Made by a program: the position numbers and the translations under genes. From Azolla pinnata (lineage: Eukaryota > Streptophyta > Polypodiopsida > Salviniales > Salviniaceae): a stretch of DNA of 47,285 nucleotides. Below the pieces are notes generated by a model. It was not told the DNA's origin, did not search any database, and saw nothing but the letters and a program-made list of their open reading frames with translations. Of the stretch, positions 21,081 to 32,200 are shown in pieces. The stretch lies in the NCBI GenBank assembly GCA_037176905.1, contig JBBBWG010030865.1, positions 1-47,285 of the forward strand, written 5' to 3'. How positions within the stretch are numbered: position 1 is the first letter of the stretch; each line of letters opens with the position of its first letter.

Positions 21081-22003
21081 ATGACAGGGTTTAATAAATA
21101 AAATGTTTGGTAATATAAGATAGATATTTGGTTTAATAATGAATTCAATTTTGACCTATGATCTGATCGATTGTTATCTGAAGCTAAATTATCCCCATTT
21201 AGCATATGGAAAACAGATGCTAGTACACCCCATATCTTTTTATTAAATGAGCAGCAACTTTTACTGCTAATGAGAGATAGATATGGGATGGTTTGCATAG
21301 CAAAAACAAAAAAAAGAAGAGATCATATATATTAATACATGTACTTCCCCACTTGAAGAATAAATAGCCATGACTTTGTTTCTTTAGGGCTAGGGTTAGG
21401 GTTAGGGTTAAGGTTTGGTGTTACTCACCATTATAGCGCCATTCTCACATGCAATGCCCCACAGGTTGATCCGCCTTACTCGCCTTAAAGAAACTCACCT
21501 CCATTGGATGATGTACACCTGAAGTTCACAACAAATACACAAGGATAGCCATAACCACATATCATTTGGAAATGTTTTTCTGCAAGGGCGGAAAAAAATG
21601 CATCACAAGGAAGCAACAAGTTGCTTCTTGTATGCTTCGCATTCTGCAGTCGGTTAAAAAATGGAGAACACAAGTTGAATCGCGAGTGTTCAAGCCAACC
21701 TCTGCAAAATTCCTCATGAGGCAAAGAAATATGTATAAGCTCACTCAATAATGTAACACATCCTCTACTATGATACACGAAACTTGAAGGCTTTGGGTTT
21801 TGGGTTAGGGTTTCGCATTTCAGGTTTTGAGTGTTGGGTTTAGTTTTGATTTGGGTTAGGGTTTTGGGCTTTGGGATTCGGGTCAAGGTTTAGGGTTTAG
21901 GGTGGTGACATCTTTCATCTAGATTCTGTTTCTCTTCCCCCCTTGGATCCTCAGCATATAAAAGCATTCCCTTCTAATGGAACATCTTTTCCTCTATATG
22001 GAA
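21081..22003. other. Intergenic stretch with telomere-like remnants, 3' flank of NOC4
   Basis: Short GGGTTAGGGTTAGGG-type runs occur at 21387-21412 and degenerate TTTAGGG-like sequence at about 21790-21903. No gene recognised. The minus-strand open frame at 21485-21886 follows the telomere-like repeat and shows no domain. Confidence 0.5.
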
Positions 22004-25000
22004 TTAGGAGCTGCTTTTCTTCCTTCTCTTCTTCTTGTTCTTTTTTATCTTTGTTAACACCTTACACCCATCATCCCCATCATCATCATTATCATCATTA
22101 TCATCGCCTTCAACAATACTCTGAAGCTCGTGTTGTTCTTTTGGAGGAGTTTTCGCTTCGCTCTGCATCTCTATGACCTGATTCTCCTTGCTCTGGAAGC
22201 TCCAACCAGGGAAATCTGTTTGCCCTAGCATCGGTGAAACATCTGAACTCTTTGAAAACAACGCCGTGGGACAGGTTTTGTAAAATGCAAGTGGAACTTG
22301 CTTCATCCTTCTCTTAACCTGACAACAACAAACGCAATAGAGTCAGATTTTTTGAAGTACGTTTTAAAGGAATGTGTTCCCCTTGTTTTCTTGGTTCTGC
22401 ACCTCTTCTGTGAATATTGTCGAGTATGACCCCGAGCTAAAATCCTTTATCGCCAACTCTGTTGTTTTTGCTCTGACCGTCAAATCAGTCTCGAGAGATG
22501 CTACAAATCTGCAACATTTTGGAAAATATTTGCTCAAGAAAAAAAAACAAAGTGAACGTGATGTTTAAGGCAGTTTCAAAAAGAAATTGTTCATAAAGCT
22601 CAGGGCCATGAATGACGCTTGAAAGCTATGCTATCAAATTTTTCATTTGCTTCACAGAGGTTAACCTACTCTTATACTGTCACAAATTCAACCTTAGCAT
22701 GCGATATGTTTTAGGAATTACATAATCCACCGAGTTTCTGAATGCGACACAATTAGGAGAATGCCGTTATCTTTGGGCTTACATCTACAAAGATTTGCAA
22801 TAATATTCAAATATTCACATACCCAAAAGCAGAGAGACAGTCCCTCTTTTTGTTAAGCATATAATAAGACGATGAATTAGTTCTACATTTGCAGTTTTCT
22901 TTGCTCAAATAGCCTTCATTCCAATCTTGCACTTAAATGTTCCTTTGCACTGTGCAAATTTTTACTCCTAATAATCTCTCCTTTTTACCAACATATTCCC
23001 ATTTAATCTTGCGTATACTTTTTTTCTAGACATGTATATATAGAAGCATGATGTCACACAAAAAAAGACATTAAATGAACAACTTATGAAGTTGTTTCAT
23101 TGTAATTTTATACACGAAACAGTAGGAAAATTCATACCTGGAAACCACAGGACAATAATGTCGGCGTAGAGCATCAATTTCCCACAATGAACTCTCTATT
23201 ATCAAGACCGAAACAGAATAAATATAAAGAATGAGTGCAAAATATATCTACAATCTTAATAGGGATTTCATTCCATGAACGTACTAAGAGCATTTGCTTT
23301 GACTGGATCTTCACAAATGATAAAAGGATCCACTCCTTGAATTTCGGCCAGTGCTTCATTATCTTCAGTTAAACATTGAACCTGCCCTGATTTTCCATCT
23401 TCCAACACTGGGCAATTCGTATCAACATAATCCTGGCATATTTCAGAAATATTAATAATTCACCCATAAGATAATAAAACCACTTTTAAAGAACTGATGC
23501 TTTCCAGCTGGAGAAAGATGCATGAGAGGTATAAAGAAAAAAAATAGCTTTAGGGTTTAAAACAAAATCCACCAGTGGAATATATTAAAAGTATACCTTA
23601 TGCACCAGACAATTGATGGAAGGGTGGCGTCGAAGTAGATTGTGTATGATTGCAATCGCAATGAGTGCACCAGCAGGAGGTGAGTACAATGCGATCCGTC
23701 CGAGCTTTTTGGCAAAAGCAGCAGCCAGATACGATGGCAACAGTGGAGATTTCAAGGACGTGTCTAACAACTGCTATTTCAAATACACATTGTTAGCAAT
23801 CTTCCATATTTTCACAATATCCACCTCAGCTTTATTTGAGCAGAAAATGAAACAAGATGCAAAACACAACTGAAAGATATTAATAAAAAATAGGAACATA
23901 TAAAAAATATCTTGGTTGATCTATCTTACCTCAAAGAACCGGGCTCGATACTTCGCAACAAATATTGATGGCTCTAATAATGCATATAGTTTTGTGTAGA
24001 AATCAGGGTATTCCAGTCCATACTGTGTTATTAGTGAAAAGAGACCACTTAATGCCATCACACTGATAAGCCCCCCTTTGTTATATGAACTAGTAAGGAA
24101 GTCACTGCAGAAAGTACATGGTTCTGAGTGACTTGCAAGAATTCCATGGACTAACATAGAACATCAAATTTGATAATAAATAAAATGTTACAAATTATTA
24201 TTGTGAACAGATTAAAACATAACAAAGAAAGGTACACAATTTCAGACAGGAACCAAACCCTAACTAACTGGAACCAGGAAAGGAGCGACTACAATTTCCT
24301 TGAATCAGATCCAAATTACGACAGTACATGAAAATGGAACAAAAGCTTATATCCTTAACAAATTAAAAGTCTCAAAAAGAGAACTTTTCTTGAAAGGAAC
24401 CATTAGTGACTAGAAGGCATATTAAATGCAAATCTAGTTATCATGTGATATCAAAATGGTCTTACAAAATAGACGCTATATAACAAACGCTTCTACTGCC
24501 TCATTTATGGCCCTGGTGGAAGCTAATGCTATCCAGTCAGCTACCAATGTCTAGGGAACCCCCAAACAAATGCATGATATTTCTACTACATACACAGCTT
24601 CGAATGGCAAAAGGTTAATAAAATGAGTCCTAGTTTCCAGAATCATTAGTGAGTAATACTGATTTTCAATTTCCCTGATTAAAATACACTATAGAAATTA
24701 GCAGAGAATAACAAACACAAGATGACAGACACATTGGCTAAAATCCTGTCAGCGAATTAGAGTTGTGGAGGTAGTGACAAATCCTACCATGCAGATTTAA
24801 CACACGTGTCCTTCAAAACTACATTTATGTTGACTTAAATTTACATTTACCAATTAAACATAATAATCTAAAACCCTTGAAAATAATAGCTGAGGGAAAG
24901 GAGATGAGAAAGATAAGGAAATGAATGAGTGAATGAGACACCTGACAAGAACAGGATTCGTAAGGTTCGGAATTATTGCCTTATGCATAAGTCCCAGTAC

Positions 25001-28000
25001 CTGCACATCAAAATGGAGAAGGCCTAAATGGAAAGAAGAAAAAGGGATGGGAACATAATCCTTCATGTGAAACAGAACAAACAAACATCAATACTGAACC
25101 ACATGTAGGGTTTTGTAAAAGGGAAATTTCACAGTCATCTTGCACACCCCTTAGCCACACGATAAACAATATTAGGTCTAGAAAATAATAGTCCATTATT
25201 GATTGTGTTCATTTCCTTGGGATATATTGTCAAGAAAAGGGAACGGGAGCCCTTAAATATCATTTCTGGTTGTGATCCATCAGTGATTGAATCTAATTGT
25301 GCAACTTATAAAAGATACATGATATAGTTACCGAAGGCCTCTGTTTTCTTCACACACATAAAGCTCCAATCTAGAATGATTTAGTATTCCTAATCAACAA
25401 ATTCCTACATATACTGAGACACACGACAGACAGAGATTGGCAATGGAAGTAATGACACAACATATGAACTCCGCACCTTCTCATAAACTGATCGGGTTAG
25501 AGGGTATCCAAGAAATGTAAGCCACGCTCTTGTTATCTTTGACTTCATCTTTTTCACGTCCTTTATCTATGTGAGCAATGTAATGAACAGAACTCAGCAA
25601 AGCCATGAAAAGGATATTTCGTGTGCAGAATTCTCAAGTTTCAAGGATTATATTTCAGTCCTTACTGTCGCTGAATTTCCATCATTATCAGATTTCTTTA
25701 TGCCCTGCCTCTTATTGTCTCCTTCAATAAGAAAAAATACACCATCAATTAATAAACGTAATGCATGTTTATTCGTCAAATTGAATTTATATGAGCACAA
25801 AGATCATTTGCCCTCAAAATCACTGAGCTAAAGATAGGGAGAACTTTTTGAGCAAAAGCAAAGATGGAACCTGTCGTGCCCCAATATTCTATGACAGTTT
25901 TTGAATCCTTGGTACCGATTGTAGGAGCCTTCAGACATGCCAAGACGTCGCAAATATTAAGCATAAGAGATTCGATGCTGCAAAAGAAAAAAATCCAAGA
26001 AACAATTGGCTTATTCACTAATGAGCAACAGAATTTCATTTAGCTCAAGTACGAAGCGATGCATAATCCTACTCATTATCACCTTATTTCCAATGGAGCA
26101 TAGTTGTTTGTAGTCAAACCATTACCTGTCAGTATAATAAACCCGATCACACACATTGTATTTATTCTATTATTGAGTATTGTGATGGGCAAACCATACC
26201 TTTGCTCTTTGTTCCACAGTGCAAGATAAGAGTATTCTTTAGATTAATGCATGTATAACAACTGCATTAATAAATGAGATTGAGTAACGAAACTGAGTTA
26301 AGGAGCAATTAAATGAGGTTAAATACATACCATACATCAACGAAATTAAAATAATTAGTGACGAAGTGTTCAATCACTTTCTTATTGAAGTCTTTGCAAA
26401 CCACCTGCAATTCAACATCAAAAAGATGATTTTCGAAAACAATAGAGAGCAAAAAGTGAAGATATTAAGCATTGCTTTGGTTTAAGATGAGAAGAAGTTT
26501 CAGAAACTTTGACAATAAAGTTGACAGAAACTAAAAATTTCTAAGGCAAGAGGCAATAGATGTCCGCCTTGAGATTATAGCAATGCACTATGTGACTATT
26601 TGAAAACTTGGAAGGAATTGACAATGTGTGGAAATCTCTCAAATGCATCAGAAACAAAACCGAGAGGACCAACTCACTCAATCAAATTTCCAACCAAGAT
26701 GGGAGACCAAGAGATAGACCATGTAAAACTCTCCAATTATGCACAAACTAACTATAACAGGAATTTGAACTTCAATATTATCAGATATTTTAGCATTTTG
26801 ATCCGTTCCCATTGCTGTAAGTAAAGTCAAATCCCCTGAATCTCCCTAATATATTATATCACGCTTCCTTGCAAGCCTTAAAAATGATAATACAATAGCT
26901 ACCATTTATCATTATGTGTGGATGAAAAATATGTTAGAGTTTGGTCTTTGTGTGAGACTCTTTAATCCTCTTCTTTAGTATAAAACGCAACATTCAGAAA
27001 ACAAAGATGATTTTGGCAATTCTAGCAAATTAACTGTGACAACATTCATTGGGAGTACATATCTTTATGATAAGTATTCTCAATGTCCGTGATTCCCCCT
27101 ACATTATATCATGTCTCGTTGTAAGCATCAAAATGGTACTACAATTTCTAGCACGTTAATATCACAATGTGTGAATGAAGTATGTTAAGCTGTTTGACAG
27201 GTGAAACTCCCTGAACCTCCCGTTTAGTGTTAAAAAACTACATTCAGAAAAGTAATCGTGATTTCTGGTGGCAACCACAGCTACACGTACCAACGTTTGA
27301 TATTGGTGGACAAGTTAGTCTAAACAGTATTGAGAATACTCATGTTTATGGTCCAAGAAATCTAGTAGTTCTAGCCTCCCTCGTTCCTAACTAATACATA
27401 GAAAATTCATGAAATCGTAGAAAGATCAAATGTGTCATGTGGCACGATGCAGTTATTATAGAAAAGAAAAAAGACTTCAAGATTGTTTTCCCTAGCCTCG
27501 AAATGGTTTCCAATCACTCATATGCCATGTTTCTGGTTCGTGCAAGATGCATATACATATTAACTTTTTAGACTCTGCATAACTGAATTTCAAGATTACA
27601 ACGAAATTCGACAAATAATACAGGGAAACAAGCTCGACGGCTTACCAGAGAGGAACATATTTTTTCATATACACGGTTGCTGAAATCTCCTTGCTTTTCT
27701 TCCCGGACAAATTCCATCAATGCATCTACAGACGCTTCCTGAATAGAATGAAACAATGCTTACACTTTCAGCACGAGAAAGAGGATTAAAAAAAAAACAT
27801 CTTTTCGGCATCGAAAAATAAAATAGATCAATCGATTTAAATTTTTTAAATTCTATTGGCAAAAATGAAATACCTGCAAAGCTGAATCCATGGATGGAGA
27901 CACCATGATCCGCGAGAGAGAATCGAGGAATTCATTGTACTTCTCCCATAGCCAGCTTTGATAGATTGCCTGAGCTTGATCCTTCTCTCCACCTGATGCC

Positions 28001-28281
28001 CCTTCCTGCAACCGCTTCTTGGCTTCGTCATGAATCTCCAGCGACAGCTCCCTCTTGTCGGAAAGCAACGAGACAAAGAAGATACGCAGCGAGTGCAGAG
28101 CTTGCAGCAACGACCGAGTAGAAGACGAAGAAGAAGGTTCGCGGTCTGCTTCTGCATCAGCTGCTTTGAGGAGGAGAGAGACGAGGACGGCAGCATTGTT
28201 GATGTGAGCTCTAGAGCTTTGCAGCTCGTCGCCGAGCCTCCGTATCGATTCCGGGGAAGGAAGGAAGCTGCGAGGCGCCAT
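22004..28281 (-). CDS. NOC4: NOC4, nucleolar complex protein (CBF/Mak21 family), 13 exons
   Basis: Exons 5' to 3': 28281-27874, 27738-27646, 26404-26331, 25977-25871, 25721-25666, 25566-25477, 25000-24942, 24104-23930, 23770-23597, 23432-23285, 23195-23138, 22508-22403, 22318-22004. They join in phase to about 620 residues; the Arabidopsis protein is near 577. Recognisable family blocks in order are SSRAHINN, KRMK...AWLTFLGYPL-type KITRAWLTFL, the core GLISVMALSGLFSLITQYG, LYALLEPSIFVAKYRARF, PSYLAAAFAKKLGRIAL, SSLWEIDALRRHYCP, RAKTTEL and KQVPLAFYKTCPTALF. NOC4 with NOP14 acts in small-subunit (40S) ribosome assembly in the nucleolus. The C-terminus has an extra tail of about 60 residues, first Asp-rich, then Lys/Arg-rich. 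The family segment expected after exon 3 (around YFxY) is not encoded in this model; see findings. Upstream telo-boxes fit a ribosome-biogenesis gene. Confidence 0.93.
26836..27270. repeat. ~253-bp diverged tandem duplication in NOC4 intron 2
   Basis: Two copies (about 26836-27016 and 27090-27270) share ATTATATCA, ATTATGTGTGGATGAA-like, GAAACTC/GAGACTC and ACATTCAGAAAA segments in the same order. Non-coding. Confidence 0.65.
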
Positions 28282-28324
28282 GGCTTCCTCTTCTCTGTGT
28301 CTTCCGCCTTCTGCACAGCGACAG

Positions 28325-28460
28325 GAAACCCTAATTCCCCACAGCAGAAGGAAAAACCCTAAAACCCTAAAACCCTAAAACCCTAAAACCCTAAAAAAAA
28401 CCCTAATCTCATCAATCTCATGAGAGAGAGAGAGAGAGAGTCTTATGGAAAACCCTAATT
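28325..28460 (-). promoter_or_regulatory. Telo-box cluster in the NOC4 promoter/leader
   Basis: AAACCCTAA occurs at 28326-28334 and 28449-28457. An 8-bp CCCTAAAA repeat (about six units) fills 28355-28400. Telo-boxes are known promoter elements of plant ribosomal-protein and ribosome-biogenesis genes, usually just downstream or upstream of the start site, and are bound by TRB/Myb-type factors. Their position 45-180 bp upstream of the NOC4 start codon matches that rule. A GA dinucleotide run (28422-28440) sits within the cluster. Confidence 0.7.
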
Positions 28461-29299
28461 GCACTGCTAAACACACTTTACTGAGTTAATTACTCCGTCG
28501 CTAATCAAGATCAAAATCTCGATTAGCGTCGGGCACAAGCATCGCGTAAGGGCGAACGAGACCATTAAGCGAGTCTCGATGCCATGGTTTGGATCCGCGT
28601 ATACTTCTTCGTGTGAAGTCATCGGGCGCAAAAGGCGAACAAATCAGTTTTTAAGAATACGGGAAAACTGCCGGAACGAAACCAGCGCCCGAGGAGCTGA
28701 TTAACACCGAATCGATCAGGTTACGAGATTATCGGCTTCTGTTAATCCGAATGTATAGCTAAGGGAATCATTTAGCAAACAGCAGTATGGATCAGGAAGC
28801 AAACTAGCAAAGAGCTCGAGGAAGATTAAGAAGCAACGGACATAGGACGAGAGAGACGGAAGCGATCGGTACGACGAGGATAGAACCGATCGGCGAGAGG
28901 CGATCGGGAAGGAGCAGTAGTAAGGCAAGGAATCAAATTCAATCAACGGGAATTAATCGGGTTGTTGATTCCTAGCGAGAGATAAAACCAGACATTAATC
29001 TGTGATTTCTAACTTAAGTAGGGATTAGCCCAGGTGTAATTAACTAAATTGTGAGACTCATTTACATTGTTTTGGAAGAGAAAAGCAAAAAGCAAAAAAG
29101 TACAAAAAAGCAAAAAGAACAAAAAAGCAAAAAAAGCAAAACGCAAAAAGCAAAAAAGCAAAAAAGCAAAACGCACAGTTGCTTGTTTTTTCTTACCTTC
29201 CAGAAAAGAAAGGAAGAAAAGACGAGAAGAAAAACAAACGCGCAGAGCTCAGAGCTCCATCGCTGTCGCTGCAGAGATCGATCGAGGAGGAGGGAGTTG
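28461..29299. promoter_or_regulatory. Shared intergenic region between divergent NOC4 and ARPC1
   Basis: The start codons of NOC4 (minus) and ARPC1 (plus) are 1,018 bp apart, so both promoters lie here. An A-rich repeat of AAAAAGC units occupies about 29083-29175, followed by a GAAGAAAAG purine-rich leader. Open frames through the A-rich repeat are Lys-rich artefacts. Confidence 0.6.
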
Positions 29300-32200
29300 A
29301 TGGCAGCAGCAACAGTAGCCGTGGCCTCGCACCGTCTCGCTTCCTGTATCGTCTGCCACGTATGGAACGCAGATCTCTCAAGTCAGTAATACTCCCCCTC
29401 CCCCACCATTGATCCAACTTTCCGATTCCGCTCCTTCTCATTTGCATTCGTGTTCAAATCTCCATTGCGCGTACGTACACGCACGGAGAGCACGGTCAGA
29501 GGTAACAAACATCCTGATCTTATTTTTTGCTTCCATGAACAAATGTGTGCAGTGGTGGCACTTTGCCCCAATAACAATGAAGTGCACATATACAAAGTCC
29601 CCCCTGCTCGCGATTCTCCTTGGGAGAGATTGTATGTCCTACAACAGGTACGTGAATTCTTTATTTGATGCCTCCTTCTTCTTCTTTTCTTCACGGAAGA
29701 AACAAGCTTGTCGTTTGTATATGGCAGTGCAAATGCCACAAAGAAAGAACATGTGTATAATTCTCTAGTTTGGTCGAGATCGGATTCGCTAGAAGTTCTC
29801 AATTCATGTATTTAATGGTAAATAGAGTCTATCTGTGTTATGCTAGCATTAATGTGGTTGCCATAGGCCCATTATACCCCATCCAGCGGAAGAAATAAAA
29901 AATTGAAGTTTGATAATGGTTTTCGGTTTATGAGAACTTAGAATTAGACCTCAAATTCCGTAATTACAGCAAAGCATATTTATTACAGATTATATCACGA
30001 ATCTCCTTCACTTATCTCACATTTAACTTGCATGTAAAACACTTGCTTACCCCATGTCTTTAATGGTGCTATGTTAGCACTAACATGATTGGTGTAAATT
30101 CATTATTCTAATCCTGCAAAAAGAAAAAGGCTGGAGTTGTTGGATAATGGGTTCTTGTTTATGAAAACTTAGGACTAGATCTGAATTTAGTTCCAAGAAC
30201 CAACACATTAAAGACAAGTTATTACATGAATCTCCTTCACTTATGGCATATTCTACTTGCATGTGGAAGACATTCTCACCTAGTACAAACATGAGATTTC
30301 ATAGGGGAACATACATTTACCTCGGTAACATCATAAATTCTGAAACTTTCACCCTTTTAGGTCCTACGACTATGAATTTCGAGTAAGGAGATATATTGTT
30401 TGTGTTGAGAATCATGCCCTCCCTTTTTATACATCTCAACTTCACGCTGCCTACAAATCTTACCAACTATAGTGTTAGTGGATTCACTCTATTGTCCTAT
30501 CTTACAAGTATTGAAGGATGAGTTACAAGTAACAACTATAGTTCGTATAGCATTTGGGCGATACTATAGATAACTAATGGTAGTATCTTCATGAGAAAAG
30601 ACAAAGTATGAGTCACAGAGTTTATAAAGATTTTGGGTTGCATTCTGAATTGACACTGACAGTTCCAGGCAAGCCCCATTTAATGCGATAAATATATGCT
30701 TGAAATTTTGATCGAGTGCACAGGGATGATGGATATCTTCATTATCTCGTTGATGATAGCAAAGTTGGCGATGCACAATTCGATAAAATAAAATACACTT
30801 GAAAATGTCTTAAAATGTACAGTCCATTATGAAGAGTTTTGTTTTCTTCATCCATCATGTGTATTTTCTGTTATAGTTTTTGGTTGCACTTCAAGGATTC
30901 ACATCATAGAAGGGATCCACATTGACAATCTGTGAAGGCTAAACATGTGAATATTATTCACATTTTACTAGGCATCACCACCGGATAATGTCGGGGTTTA
31001 CTAGAAGAGAAATGGAAGCCAAAGTAAATGTGATAGTAAGAAGGAAAGTTCGGTTGCAAGAAGGCTGGAATGGTTCCTTAGAAGTTAAAGCTAACTGAAA
31101 TGCAATGGCGGATAAAATAAATGTGTAAAGCAGTGGAGAGAGATAGAAAGTTATCAAGAAGTCGAAAATTATGCGGATGTAATATTAGAGAATCGGTAAT
31201 ACTGTCCAGTATCACTGATGTGTGTCAAGTGATCAGAAGATTATAAGGATTCAGATACGGGTAGAAGATTGGATGGGGAGGACCGAAGAGTGAATGTGTA
31301 TTCTGAGAACATGATATAGAGTTACCAGAAATAATTGGCCTAGAAAGAAAGATAATCTGCAATTAGTACGTGGTTGATTTTCCTGGTCTGGAAAAAAGAG
31401 TGAGCTTTGAGAGCTGGATAGCTAGGATGAAGCCTAAATTATGGATGTGTCAAAAAATGAAGTTCTGCTATAAACAGGTGAGTAATTTTCCTGGATCAAC
31501 AAGACAAAAATTTCAACATTTAGAATAGTGTAGAAATGGAATATGAACAGTTTGTTCTAGTTAGGCACCACGAAAAATGTGAGATAAGGTTGAATCACAA
31601 TTCGCAATGTGAATCCTTCTCATATGTGCTTTTCCACAGAATAATCGCCATTCAACTTAGGGTTAATATGTTGTTGAATTCCTTTTTGCTTCCACGTGTT
31701 TGTAGTTTGTGCCCTGATGAGCAACAGTATTTTATATAAATAACAATCCTGTTGCTTTCACTGATTATAGGTTTCTTTTTCGTTGTCTGTAATTATTGTT
31801 GGCAGCATGATCAGTTGGTCTCTGGAATCGATTGGGGCCCTATTTCCAATAAAATAGTGACAGCTTCTCATGATAGGAACTCGTAAGACCTTCAATTCTC
31901 AAACTCTTGCCTAAAATTTATGTAGTACAGCTTTTAAACCTTTGTTATTTTGCATGTCTAGAAACACTTGTAAGAGAGTTACTCTTTTCACCTATTCACA
32001 GATGAAGAAAAAAATAATGTAGGCATCAAAGTGTTAACCACTGAAAAGACATTTCATGGCAATTCAACAAGAAGATAGAAAACATTTGCCCTGATGATAG
32101 TAGACATTTGTATTTGCACAAAGTCTCCTGAAGAAAAGTTATTCTATTGAGCATCAGCTGAATTGAATGACTTTTCTTCGGGAAACTGTGTGCAGATATA

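Noticed and set aside
29051..29300. Lys-rich frames ahead of ARPC1
   Set aside because: Translations of the AAAAAGC repeat in the promoter/leader. The ARPC1 start at 29300 gives the expected conserved N-terminus.
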